From JACCXG01 sp963717745 (GTDB taxonomy: Bacteria; Acidobacteriota; Vicinamibacteria; Vicinamibacterales; 2-12-FULL-66-21), in NCBI GenBank assembly GCA_963717745.1, contig CAVQXJ010000015.1, positions 1 through 64,000 of the forward strand: a DNA stretch of 64,000 bases. The letters run 5' to 3'. Positions within the stretch are counted from its first letter, which is position 1; every line of letters begins with the position of its first letter. The position numbers and the translations under genes are program-made. Of this stretch, positions 27,797 through 37,474 are shown in pieces. A model generated the notes under the pieces. The model saw only the letters and a program-made list of their open reading frames with translations. It made no database searches and was not told the DNA's origin.

Positions 27797-28486
27797 ATGC
27801 CGCGCTTGACGCTCGAACAGCTCGAGAAACTGCGACAGATTGACAGCCCCACCGTCGCGAATGCGATTGAGAATTTCGGCGTGCGGTCGCGCGTCGAGGG
27901 CTATGCCGGGTGGGAGCTGCGATGTGCGTTTCCCGAGCTCGGGTCGACGACCGGCTACGCGGTGACGTGCACGGCGGACAGCACCACCACGCCGCCGCGT
28001 GGCGAGAGGGGGCTGCTACGGCTGTGGGAAGCGGTCGAAGCCTCGCCCAAGCCCGCCGTCATCGTCATCAAGGACATCGGGCCCGAACGATCCCGCTCGT
28101 GCCACATGGGCGAGGTGATGGCGACCACGGCCAAAGCGCTTGGCGCGGTTGGCTGCATCTCGGATGGCGGTCTCAGGGACGTCGTGGAGGTACGGGCGCT
28201 CGGCGGGTTTCAGTATTTCTGCCCCGGGTTTGTCGTCTCACACGGCGACCCGATCATCTGCGACGTGAACGTGTCCGTGACGGTGGAAGGCCTCCTCGTG
28301 AACCCCGGCGATCTCCTGCACGGCGACATCAACGGCGTGCTGATGATTCCCGACGCCGTCGCGGACAGGATCGCGGAGGAGGCTGAGCGGGTTCGTCAGG
28401 CGGAGCGCGAGGTCCTGGAGTTCGTGCGAAATCCCGGGCTGACGGTCGAACGTCTCCGGGCGTTCCAGGCGCGATTCAGACACTAG
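27797..28486 (+). CDS. RraA-like / HMG (4-hydroxy-4-methyl-2-oxoglutarate) aldolase family protein
   Basis: 229 residues behind a GGAGGA ribosome site. Family signatures are visible: IDSPTVANAIENFGVRSRVE at the start, ATTAKALGAVGCISDGGLRD with the metal/substrate DGxxRD, and the C-terminal NPGDLLHGDINGVLMIPDAV. Members are class II pyruvate aldolases or, in E. coli, an RNase E inhibitor; without an enteric RNase E context an aldolase or oxaloacetate decarboxylase role is more likely. The neighbouring HpcH/HpaI aldolase and hydrolase support keto-acid catabolism. The start at 27797 is chosen for its ribosome site over the upstream frame. Confidence 0.85.
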   Translation: MPRLTLEQLEKLRQIDSPTVANAIENFGVRSRVEGYAGWELRCAFPELGSTTGYAVTCTADSTTTPPRGERGLLRLWEAVEASPKPAVIVIKDIGPERSRSCHMGEVMATTAKALGAVGCISDGGLRDVVEVRALGGFQYFCPGFVVSHGDPIICDVNVSVTVEGLLVNPGDLLHGDINGVLMIPDAVADRIAEEAERVRQAEREVLEFVRNPGLTVERLRAFQARFRH

Positions 28487-28526
28487 CCCGGCTTACTTCG
28501 GTTTTCCGGTGTGACGGGAGGATCGC

Positions 28527-29109
28527 ATGCATCGCGCTCGACGCTGGTTCGCGATTCTGAGTACCGCCTCGATGATCCTCGCCGCCGGCGGTGAGGCGAT
28601 CGCGCAGGCACGGCAGCCCAACATCGTGATGATCGTCGCCGACGCCATGGGGTACGGCGACATCGGCGTTCATGGAAGCAAGGACATTCCCACGCCGAAT
28701 ATCGACGCGCTGGCGAAAGCGGGAATTCGCTTCACCGATGCGTACGTCACGGGTCCACACTGCAGTCCAACCAGAGCGGGAGTTCTGACCGGACGGTATC
28801 AGCAGCGGTTTGGACACGAAGTCAACATGGGCGCCGACGCGGGTCCGGACGGTGGCCTGTCCCTCGCCGAAACGACCATGGCCGACCGACTCAGGGCGGC
28901 GGGCTATCGAACGGCGTTGTTCGGCAAGTGGCACCTGGGTTCCGCCGAGCGTCTTCATCCGCTGGCGCGCGGGTTCGACGAGTTCTACGGATTTCCCGAC
29001 CGGCGACTGGCTGCGCTGGAACAAGGAGCTGGCGGCACCAGCGTGGGGACCCGGCACAGGCGGACGCGGACGCGGCAACGCGCGGCCGGCTGATGTCTCA
29101 AGACCTTGA
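28527..29109 (+). pseudogene. Sulfatase with large internal deletion
   Basis: GGGAGGATCGC precedes the ATG. Signal peptide about 1-26, then a normal sulfatase N-terminus: PNIVMIVADAMGYGDIG, and the formylglycine site HCSPTRAGVLTGRYQQR with the modified cysteine in CSPTR, then LFGKWHLGSA and FDEFYGFP. Homology stops after about 160 residues where 450 or more are expected. A different frame continues TGDWLRWNKELAAPAWGP to a stop at 29107-29109, which looks like the very C-terminus of a sulfatase. About 300 central residues thus appear lost, with a frame change at the junction. The metal-binding C-terminal half is missing, so an active enzyme is unlikely. It is convergent with the kinase. Confidence 0.75.
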
Positions 29110-29127
29110 ACGGCGCATGCCGCGAGG

Positions 29128-31868
29128 TTATTTCGTCGGCACGAGACGTTTCAGCTCCTCCAACCAGTGCTGGACCACAACGATGCGGGGCGCGGGCTGG
29201 TTGGCGGGGAGGCCCTGCTTGATCATCAAGAACCGCTTCCCGTCGGGCGAGACATCGTAGGTGCGCGAGTCGCTGCCACCGCCTCCACGAAAATACGGCG
29301 CCTCGAACAGTCTGGTCGGCGGGCCTGCGGTCCACGTGGTCCCGCTTTTCACGGGCACCCTCATCAACACGCCACCCGGCGCGATGTAGAAGAGCTCCTG
29401 CCCGTTCCTTGCCCAAAGCGGCTGCGCACCGCCAGCGGTAGACACCTGAATCTTTCCTTTGTTGACGTCCGGAAACGGCCGCACGAAGACCTGCAGCTGC
29501 CCGGAGTCGTTCGACTCGTACGCCAGCCACTGACCGTCCGGTGACACCTCGGGGTTGCGGTCGACGAGCGGTCCTTGTATCAACGGCTGCACACGGCGGT
29601 CCTTCTCCAACGAGAGCATCATCACGTCGGTTGCTGTCTTCCCCCCCGCCTCCCAGAACAGGACACGGATGCCGTCGGGCAAGACCGCTGATGCGCGCTG
29701 ATAGTTTGGACTCTGCGTCAGCCGCTCCGCACTGCCGGTGCCATCGGCCGGTTGCCAGTAGAGAGACCCAATGCCACCATCTCGAGCCGAGGTAAAAACA
29801 ACGCGGAGTCCATCTGGCATCCACACCGGCGCCTGGTCGATCCCTGGATCGGACGTGATCCGTGTCAGGGTCTTGCGGGCAAGACTCCACACCCAGACAT
29901 CATTCTCCTGATCGCGGATCTCGAGCGCCACGCGCGTTCCATCCGGTGACAGCTGCGGATAGAGATACGAGCGTGCCGGAGCTGCTTCGATCGCTTCTTC
30001 GTGACCCTGGCGATCGACCCAGACCAGCGTCCGCGCGGGCGCTGTGCCAAGGCCGCCGGCCGCGTACACCAACGTGCCATCGCGCGCGATGTCGAACTCG
30101 GCGGTGCCGGTCGGCAAGATCACCACCGGCGACACCACTGGAATCCCCGAGCCGATCGTCTCCAATCGACCGAGGTCAAAGGCGACGGCGCGGAGCGTAT
30201 CCGCGGCGACGTAAACCAGATGGCCGCTCGACACGTACTGCGCCTGGCTGCCCCCCGCAGCAGGATCTTGTGTGTGCCGGTCGACAAGTCCAGTACCGCC
30301 ACCTGCGATGCATCGACGCTGCCCGTCGTCGGGGTGATCGTAAAGAGCACGGCCTTGCTGCCAGGCAAGAACTGGGGCCAGAGGTGATCGTGCTCCCCGC
30401 GTTCTCGGTCTGGTTTCGTGAGGACCGTAGGCTCACCGCCGGCCGACGACACGCGCTGGAGTCCTGTTGACGGCGTGGCCGTAGCAAAGATGATGCTGTC
30501 GTCGCCACCCCACGTGGCGCCCCGGCTTGCGCTGTCGAGGCGGCACAGTTCGAGGGCGGGTCCGCCAGTGATCGCGACTTTCTTGAGCATGGTGGGGACC
30601 GGCTCGACGAAGCCAATCCATCGCCCATCCGGCGAGGAGAACGGCGCCCGCAGCTGCCGGCCAGCCCCCCCGAGCGGCGTTGGCTCGAGCTGGTCCACTC
30701 GGTGGACGAAGAACTGGGTGTCGGTCGAGCCAGCGTTCCCCTTATAGACGATGTGGGTGCCGTCGGGCGTGATCGTGAGATCGCGACTCTGACTGTCGAC
30801 GACCAATGCCGACCGACCCGTCTGGGCGATGACGAAGCGCGTGACACGAGCGCCGCTCGGACGCATCTTGAGCCAGACGGCGGTGCCGACAATGGCACTC
30901 AGGAAAATCGCTCCCGCAATCGGCACGACGAGACGGCGCCAGAGTGCTCGCCGGTCCACCGTCACAATCCGTCCACTCGCCAGCGGCGCAGGCGACGTGA
31001 GACTGGCCGCCTCAGACATCACGAATAGCGCGGTCGAAATGTCGGCGATCCGGTGCCGACGATCCTTCGTCAGGCAGCGTTCAATCAGCATCCGGAGGTG
31101 CGGGGCAACGTCCGAAGGCAACGCCTTCCAGTCCGGCTCGCTCTTCAGCACGCTTGCAAGCGTGTCGGAGATGTCTTCACCAGCGAAGGGCCGCTGTCCC
31201 GTCAGCATCTCGTAGAACACGGCGCCAAACGCCCACACATCGCTCCGCTTGTCCGCCGTCCGGCCCTTGGCCTGCTCAGGGCTCATGTACGCGGCGGTGC
31301 CCAGAATCACGCCGGCTAGCGTCGCCGCCGGCGACGTCACTGTCGGCGACTGGGTCACAGGGCCGGCGCCGGCGCCGCTCGCCTCTCCTGCTATCAGCTT
31401 CGCGAGGCCGAAATCCAGCACCTTTACCGTGGCGTCGTCGCGGACTTTGACGTTGGCGGGCTTCAGATCGCGGTGGATGATCCCCTGTTCGTGCGCCGCT
31501 GCAAGCGCCTCGGCGATCTGCTTCGCAATCGGCAGCGCCTCTGCCAGTGGAATGGGTCCCTGGACGATTCGGTCGGCGAGCGTCGGCCCCTCGACCAGCT
31601 CCATCACCAGCGCGGGTATCCCGTCGGAATCCTCGAATCCGTGGATGTGCGCGATATTCGGATGGTTGAGCGCCGCCAGCAGCTGCGCTTCGCGGCGGAA
31701 TCGTGACAGTCGCTCAGGGTCGTGGACGAAGACGTCAGGGAGAACTTTGATCGCGACGTCACGGTTCAACTTCGTGTCGCGAGCCCGAAAGACCTCACCC
31801 ATGCCGCCCGCCCCGAGGGCGGAACGAATTTCATACGGGCCGATGCGAGTTCCGGGTGACAACGGCAT
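29128..31868 (-). CDS. Membrane Ser/Thr protein kinase with PD40/WD40 propeller, one frameshift
   Basis: About 913 residues once joined. The kinase domain is complete at residues 10-270: P-loop LGAGGMGEVFRARD, lysine in VAIKVLPD, IIHRDLKPANVKV, VLDFGLAKL, and YMSPEQAKG. One transmembrane helix follows (VVPIAGAIFLSAIVGTAVWL), then a TolB-like propeller (LTITPDGTHIVYKGN, PFSSPDGRWIGFVE). Near 30251-30256, a run of six C on the plus strand, the frame shifts, and the propeller continues as SSGHLVYVAADTLRAVAFDL to the C-terminus at 29128. The homopolymer site makes a sequencing or slippage error likely. The architecture is a one-component sensor kinase; ligand and target are unknown. Confidence 0.88.
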
Positions 31869-31938
31869 GAGCGCCAGATGACCGGCTGATTGTAGTGGAC
31901 TGGGAATAGGTTGGGAGGGAGTGCCCTCGCCGCGACGA

Positions 31939-33019
31939 TCAGGTGATGTGCGCGCCCTGTGCGGCGGTGTAGAGCGTATAGACCGACTGGCTGCTCGTCA
32001 TGAACAGGCGATTCCGGTTCCGGCCGACGAAGCACAGGTTCGCGGTGCCCTCGGGCATCACGATCTGGCCGATGCGGGTCCCATCGGCGGCGTACACGTG
32101 AACACCATCGATGCCATCGCCGCCGAAGCCGGTTCCGCACCAGAGGTTGCCATCGACGTCGGCGCGAATGCCGTCGTGGAAACCCGCATCCAGTGTCGCG
32201 AACTCGCGGCGGTTGGTGAGCCGGCTGCCGTTGTTCTGGACCGTCCACGCAATGATCTTCGCCTTCTCGCCAGAGAAATGCGTCGGCGCCGTGTCCGCGA
32301 CGTAGAGGGTGCGGTAGTCGGGCGAGAAGCACAGCCCGTTCGGCTTCTTGATCTCGTCGGTCAGCTTCGTGAGCCGCCCGCTCTGCGCGTCGATATGGTA
32401 GACGCTGGTCGGCAGCTCCAGGTCGCGGACGGTGCCCTCGTAGTACCAGTGACTGCCATAGCCGGGGTCGGTGAAAAGAATGCCGCCGCCGTCCGGGTGC
32501 ACGATGACGTCGTTCGGCGCGTTGAGACGCTTCCCCTCGAACGTCGCCGCCAGCACCGTCGGCTCGCCGCGATACTCATAGCGCACGACCCGCGCCGTCT
32601 GGTGCTCGCACGAAAGCTGCCGTCCTTGCCAGTCGAACGTGTTGCCGTTGGAGAAATTTGACGGGGTGCGAAACGGCGTCACCTTCCCGGTGACTTCGTC
32701 CCAGCGCAGCTGCACGTCGTTGCGGGATGTCGCTGAAGACCACGTATCGCCCGACGCCGTTCCAGGCCGGTCCCTCGGCCCACAGCCCCCCGGTCCATTC
32801 CCTCACCAGCGGCGTGTTGCCGATCATGTACTTCCTGAAACGGTCGTCGATGACCTTCCAGACGCCCGAGGGATAACGCGCCGGTTCGGGACCGATCGGA
32901 AAGCCCTGTGACTGGGCAGACGCGTTCGGGGCCGCCATCGACAGGGCGGCGGCCGCGGCAGCCGACAGGAACGCGCGGCGATCGACGACAGATTCGTTGG
33001 GCGGCTTTGCGGCAGACAT
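31939..33019 (-). CDS. SMP-30/gluconolactonase-family secreted protein, one frameshift
   Basis: Starts MSAAKPPNESVVDRRAFLSA with a twin-arginine-like signal (DRRAFLSAAAAAALSMAAP). The propeller opens in this frame (LWAEGPAWNGVGRYVVFSDI) and then shifts near 32730, continuing LRWDEVTGKVTPFRTPSNFS, the conserved LNAPNDVIVHPDGGGILFTD, KKPNGLCFSPDYRTLYVAD and DGNLWCGTGFGGDGIDGVHV. SMP-30 proteins are calcium-dependent lactonases; the asparagine/aspartate metal ligands in NAPND and PNGLCFSPD are present. It probably hydrolyses sugar lactones in the periplasm. The frameshift is a single missing base at the DIP/NDV junction. Gap to the kinase start is 70 bp. Confidence 0.85.
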
Positions 33020-33054
33020 AGATGACGCGCGAATCTATCACGGCCGTCGCGCGG

Positions 33055-33113
33055 AGCGCGAAGGCGGAACTCCGGCTTGCCCGCCGTAGCGCGTAGCGCG
33101 AAGGCGGGTCTGG
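33055..33113. repeat. REP-like palindromic repeat (GCTTGCCCGCCGTAGC type)
   Basis: GCGCGAAGGCGGAA precedes GGCTTGCCCGCCGTAGC, then GCGCGAAGGCGGG: an imperfect palindrome shared with 61060-61165 and, in degenerate form, 57712-57821. It lies between divergent genes, just upstream of the kinase start. Confidence 0.6.
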
Positions 33114-33136
33114 GCTACACTCCCACCCGGCCCGCC

Positions 33137-36088
33137 GTGACCAACGGTTCCGACTGGACGACCGCAGGGGACGCGCCGACGCGCTCGTACGGCAGCCCCG
33201 CTGCTCCCACGATCACGCTGCATCCCGGGCAGCGGTTCGGGCCCTACACGATCGTGCGTCCCCTCGGTTCGGGGGGGATGGGCGACGTCTACGAAGCGGA
33301 AGAGCTCGACAGCGGCCGCCGCATCGCGCTCAAAGTGCTGCGCGCGTCTGTCGCCGCGGGCACCGATCGCGCGCGATTCATCCGTGAAGGCCGGCTGGCC
33401 GCCGCCCTCAGCCATCCTCACACCATCTACATCTACGGTACTGACGAAATCGAACGGATCCCGGTCATCGCGATGGAGCTCGCGACGGGAGGCACGCTCA
33501 GGGATCTGGTCAAGGTTCGAGGTCCGGTGGCCGCACCGCAGGCGGTCGATGCGATCCTGCAAGTCACGGAAGGACTCGAAGCCGCCGCCAACGCCGGAAT
33601 CCTGCACCGGGACATCAAGCCGTCCAATTGCTTCATCGACAGCGAAGGCCGGGTCAAGGTCGGAGACTTCGGCCTGTCCATCTCGACGCTGTCGACCGAC
33701 GAACGGTCGCTGACGATGCTGGGGACGGTGCTGGGGACTCCCGCATTCGCGTCGCCCGAGCAGTTGCGCAGTGACGATCTCGACCTGCGCTCCGACATCT
33801 ACTCGGTGGGTGCGACGCTCTATTACCTGCTGACCGGGCACCCTCCATTCGACGACGCCAATCTGATGCGACTGGTCACGCGGGTCGCCCAGGAGATGCC
33901 GGCATCGCCTGACGCGATTCGCCCGGAGGTTCCCGCGGAGCTCGCGGCCGTCGTCATGCGCTGCCTCGCGAAGCGGCCGGAAGAGCGCTACCCGCGCTAT
34001 GCAGACCTGCGTGCGGCGCTCGAGCCGTTTACGCCGGCGGCGCCACGCGCGCCGAGTCCCGGGATTCGCTTCATTGCCGGCCTGTGCGACACCGTCCTGC
34101 TCTCGCTGCTCGCCGCTCCCTTGATTGTCTGGAGCTGGGACCCGCTGACGTCCGGACGGGCGTTGCCGACGCTGCAACTTTCCCTGGCAACGTGGCTGAT
34201 GGACGTGACTTATTACGGATTGCTCGAAGGGCGATGGGGCCGCGGGCTCGGCAAGCAATTGTTCGGGCTGCGGGTCATCGCCGCGACGCGGCAGCGGCCT
34301 GGCATTCCACGCAGCATAGTGCGCGCGACCGTCTGGACCCTCGGAATCGGCCTGCCCATGCTTGCGTACGCGCACGCGATCGCGCCAGTCATGGACCGGT
34401 CGCAGAACACCGTGCTCGGCGGTGTCCTCGGGTTCAGCTTTCCCGTGTTGAGCGTCCTGCTCTCGCTCATGATGTTCGTCACCGCCCGACGCGCGAATGG
34501 ATACGCCGGCGTCCACGATCTGCTGACCGCGACCCGCGTCGTCGTCAAGCACGAAGCGGAGCATCCGGTACGGCCAGCGGTGCGCGCCCCGACCGAGCCG
34601 GCCGTGACGGGAACGGCTCGGGTCGGGCCGTACTTGGTGCTCGACGAGCGCGCCCCAGCCCCGATCGTGGTCGGCTACGACAATCAGCTGCGGCGACGGG
34701 TCTGGATTCTGCAGGCGCGCCCCGGGGATCCTTCGGTGCCCCCCGAACGCCGGACGCTGTCCCGATCGGGGCGCCTGCGCTGGCTGGCGGGCCGGCGCAC
34801 CGAACATGAGGCGTGGGATTCGTTCGAAGCGCCAGACGGCTCGCCGCTCGCGACGCTGTGCGATCGGCCGCGACCGTGGCGTGTGGTCCGGGTCTGGCTG
34901 CTGGACCTGGCGACCGAGATCCGGGCGGGGCTCGCCGACGGCACGCTGCCCGCGCTGCGGCCTGGTCGGGTGTGGATCACGGAGAGCGGCAGGGCGAAGC
35001 TGCTCGACTGGGAAAGTGACCCGGCAAGGGCCGAGGACGTCCATGAACCGGTGAAAGACTCGCCCGACGACGCCGGGCCGGCGCCGTTCGCGGCCGTCCA
35101 GGCGCTGCTCTACGAGGTCGCCGCGCGAGCTCTTGATGCAGCGGGGACAGGTCCCGATCGGCGCATGCAGACACCGCTTCCCCTGAGCGCCCGATCATTC
35201 GTCGATCGACTCCAGCATCGAACGTTCGACAGCGCGGAACAGCTGTTGACAGACGTCGCGGCGCTCGAACGCGAGCCAGCCACGTTCGGGCGCGCCCGCC
35301 GTGTCGGACACCTCGCCCTCTGCGGCCTGCCGCAGGCGCTCCTTGCGGTGTTCTTCACCAGCATGCTGGTGATCTTTTCCGGCGCGTTGCTGAGCAACAC
35401 GCCGATGGGCGAGCTCACCGAATGTCTGCAGCGGATCGTGCACCTGAGCGAGCATCCGACAGCGGCCAGCGCCGGCGAAGTTCGCGCGTTCGAAGTCCAC
35501 GTCGCCGCGCGATACCGGCATCTCGTCGACGATCCGGCGACGTGGTCGCAGAGCTGGTCGATGCTTCCATTCGACCCGCGGCTCCAAACGGCGGCACGGC
35601 GCGCGGTCACCGCCTACGGCACCGCGACGCCTGGCGCGATCCAGGCATCCGCGGCGACGGTCGGCCCGTATCTGGCACAGGAAAAGGCCGAAGCGGCGGC
35701 CATGCGATCGCCGTTCGGGATGCTCACCCTCCTGCTGCTCTTCGCCGCGTCGGTCTCCGTCGCCGCCGCGGCGGTCGGCCTGGTCTCGGCCCTGATCGTG
35801 CCCGGGGGCCTCGCGCTTTGGCTCTTCGGCGCCGCCGTTGTCACGAGAGACGGCAACGAGGTCGGGCGTCTGCGATCGCTCTGGCGCGCGGTGATCGCCT
35901 GGTCGCCTGCGACACTGGGAGCGTTGGGTGTCGTGCTCGCCCAAGGACGCCTCATGACGGGCCGCGGCTGGCTGGTCTACGCCGGAGCCGGTGTCACGCT
36001 GTTCTCCATCGGTGCGATATACGCGGTCAGGCATCCCGAGCGCGGACTGCAAGATCGGCTCGCGGGGACGACGCTCGTGCCGAGGTGA
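33137..36088 (+). CDS. Ser/Thr kinase fused to RDD membrane domain, degenerate second kinase and RDD-like tail
   Basis: 983 residues from the GTG at 33137; the frame extends to 33077 but that part is REP-repeat DNA. An active kinase domain (about 30-300) has LGSGGMGDVYEAEE, IALKVLRA, ILHRDIKPSNCF, VGDFGLSIS and FASPEQLRS. An RDD membrane domain follows (RFIAGLCDTVLLSLLAAPLI, then GLGKQLFGLRVI). Next is a second kinase-like segment (VGPYLVLDERAPAPIVVGYD, PALRPGRVWITESGRAKLLD) in which the HRD motif is lost and DFG reads DWE, so it should be a pseudokinase. The C-terminus returns to several membrane helices and RDD-like HPERGLQDRLAGTTLV. The duplicated kinase-RDD layout is the main oddity; the second half may regulate the first. 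Confidence 0.85.
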   Translation: MTNGSDWTTAGDAPTRSYGSPAAPTITLHPGQRFGPYTIVRPLGSGGMGDVYEAEELDSGRRIALKVLRASVAAGTDRARFIREGRLAAALSHPHTIYIYGTDEIERIPVIAMELATGGTLRDLVKVRGPVAAPQAVDAILQVTEGLEAAANAGILHRDIKPSNCFIDSEGRVKVGDFGLSISTLSTDERSLTMLGTVLGTPAFASPEQLRSDDLDLRSDIYSVGATLYYLLTGHPPFDDANLMRLVTRVAQEMPASPDAIRPEVPAELAAVVMRCLAKRPEERYPRYADLRAALEPFTPAAPRAPSPGIRFIAGLCDTVLLSLLAAPLIVWSWDPLTSGRALPTLQLSLATWLMDVTYYGLLEGRWGRGLGKQLFGLRVIAATRQRPGIPRSIVRATVWTLGIGLPMLAYAHAIAPVMDRSQNTVLGGVLGFSFPVLSVLLSLMMFVTARRANGYAGVHDLLTATRVVVKHEAEHPVRPAVRAPTEPAVTGTARVGPYLVLDERAPAPIVVGYDNQLRRRVWILQARPGDPSVPPERRTLSRSGRLRWLAGRRTEHEAWDSFEAPDGSPLATLCDRPRPWRVVRVWLLDLATEIRAGLADGTLPALRPGRVWITESGRAKLLDWESDPARAEDVHEPVKDSPDDAGPAPFAAVQALLYEVAARALDAAGTGPDRRMQTPLPLSARSFVDRLQHRTFDSAEQLLTDVAALEREPATFGRARRVGHLALCGLPQALLAVFFTSMLVIFSGALLSNTPMGELTECLQRIVHLSEHPTAASAGEVRAFEVHVAARYRHLVDDPATWSQSWSMLPFDPRLQTAARRAVTAYGTATPGAIQASAATVGPYLAQEKAEAAAMRSPFGMLTLLLLFAASVSVAAAAVGLVSALIVPGGLALWLFGAAVVTRDGNEVGRLRSLWRAVIAWSPATLGALGVVLAQGRLMTGRGWLVYAGAGVTLFSIGAIYAVRHPERGLQDRLAGTTLVPR

Positions 36089-36093
36089 ATAGG

Positions 36094-36128
36094 TACCTCC
36101 TACCTCCTACCTCCTACCTCCTACCTCC
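36094..36128. repeat. Heptanucleotide tandem repeat across convergent gene ends
   Basis: Five exact copies of TACCTCC (36094-36128) start 5 bp after the kinase stop and run through the last codons and stop of the haloperoxidase gene, where the minus strand reads LGGRR-stop. Unit number changes would move that stop. Confidence 0.85.
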
Positions 36129-37355
36129 AAGTTTGTGGCGGACCATCCACGCACCGATCCGGCGTCCCTGTACCGCCCCCGCGCGTTGATCGAAGCGGAA
36201 GTGAATGCCTCCGTAGACACGCGCGTCGTCGATGTCGTCGGTGATCTCTTCGAACGCGCAGTAGTCGAGGACGACTCCGGCGACGGCCGGATGCGAGAGC
36301 GTCACGTCGATCTCGCCGTCACCCAGGAGTGCCTCCGCCACCGTGCGGGCGGCGTAGCTGGCCGCGGCGTGGGCAGAACCGTAGCTCGGGAAGCAGGGCG
36401 CGGCGACGAGCGGTGTCCACCCCGGGTCCGCGCTGGTCCACCGGTTGCCGTCGAGACCGGCGGCGCGGATTGCCGTCTCCGGACGCCAGAAGGTGTATTC
36501 GTACTTGGTGGTCATCACCGCGACGAGGGCATCGCTGATCGCCATGTTGACCAGCGCGAACAACCGCGCGTTGAAGGCCAGTCGCCGGGGGCGGGAGAGG
36601 GTGACCTGCGAGACGGCGGGGTTCCAGGTGGGCACCGCGAGTACAGCGGCGTAGAAGCGGGCGACGTCAGCGAGGTGCGGCGATCGGAGTGAGCTGTCCA
36701 CCGCGCCAACGGCCTTGACCTCGTTGAAGTCACGAGCATAGCGGCGGCTCGAGAGCGGCGGGGGCGGCGCCGAGTGGAACAGCTCGGCACTCGGGATCCC
36801 GAACGGGGTGACGTGCCGCCAGTGCGCGAGAATGCCTCCGGCTGGCGGACAGCCAGGCGTCAGCTGCCATTCACCGGCGGCGACTCCCGACGGGACATGA
36901 AATGCGGGCGCCGTCGATCCATCGGCCGCGCGCCGCGCGATCATCGCGGCCGCCGCGGCTTCTCCTACCGCGACTCCGTTCGCCTTCCGGGCGCCATCCG
37001 GCAGTGCCGCAAGCGACGACAGTCGCGCGCCATCGAGCGAGGCGGCGTTGGCCGGAAAATAGGTGGCCAGCACGCGATGAGCCGCGGCGACCGCGGCCGC
37101 CTCGGGCGACGCCGGATGGGTGACCGGAACCGGCGAACCCAGGTACGGGGCGTAGTCACGGGTGACCGCGTTGACGGCTTCGAACACCGCCAGGTGCACG
37201 ATAGCGGCGACTCGGGCTTGAGCAAACGGGTTCTGGGTGCTGGCCGTGGCGACCATGATGGCGTTCCAGTCGGTGACGACGTCCGCATGTGCAACCCGGG
37301 CCGCGGCAAGCATCACGGCGACGACCCACGGGCCGACGCGAGGGATCCAGTGCAT
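36114..37355 (-). CDS. Exported vanadium-dependent haloperoxidase / PAP2-fold protein
   Basis: 413 residues with a signal peptide (VVAVMLAAARVAHA). The C-terminal half carries the vanadate/phosphate-binding motifs of the haloperoxidase-PAP2 superfamily in order: KYEYTFWRPETAIRAA (lysine and arginine), CFPSYGSAHAAASYAART (SGSxH-like), and VYGGIHFRFDQRAGAVQGRR (histidine and arginine). Such proteins oxidise halides with peroxide or act as phosphatases; vanadium use is inferred from the WRPxTAIR context. It acts in the periplasm or outside. The start follows GGTGAGAG. The last residues are encoded by the heptanucleotide repeat, so its extreme C-terminus is probably not conserved. Divergent from the sigma factor at 37475. 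Confidence 0.85.
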   Translation of the reverse strand: MHWIPRVGPWVVAVMLAAARVAHADVVTDWNAIMVATASTQNPFAQARVAAIVHLAVFEAVNAVTRDYAPYLGSPVPVTHPASPEAAAVAAAHRVLATYFPANAASLDGARLSSLAALPDGARKANGVAVGEAAAAAMIARRAADGSTAPAFHVPSGVAAGEWQLTPGCPPAGGILAHWRHVTPFGIPSAELFHSAPPPPLSSRRYARDFNEVKAVGAVDSSLRSPHLADVARFYAAVLAVPTWNPAVSQVTLSRPRRLAFNARLFALVNMAISDALVAVMTTKYEYTFWRPETAIRAAGLDGNRWTSADPGWTPLVAAPCFPSYGSAHAAASYAARTVAEALLGDGEIDVTLSHPAVAGVVLDYCAFEEITDDIDDARVYGGIHFRFDQRAGAVQGRRIGAWMVRHKLGGRR

Positions 37356-37474
37356 CTCTCACCTCCAGGGCGACGGCCGGTGCCGATTCACCGTATCCGT
37401 CTTCTGGATCGAGAGGCGTCGAACGCCGTCGGAAACTGGCAGCGGCTGAGGGTGCGCGCTAAAGTAGCGCTGCC

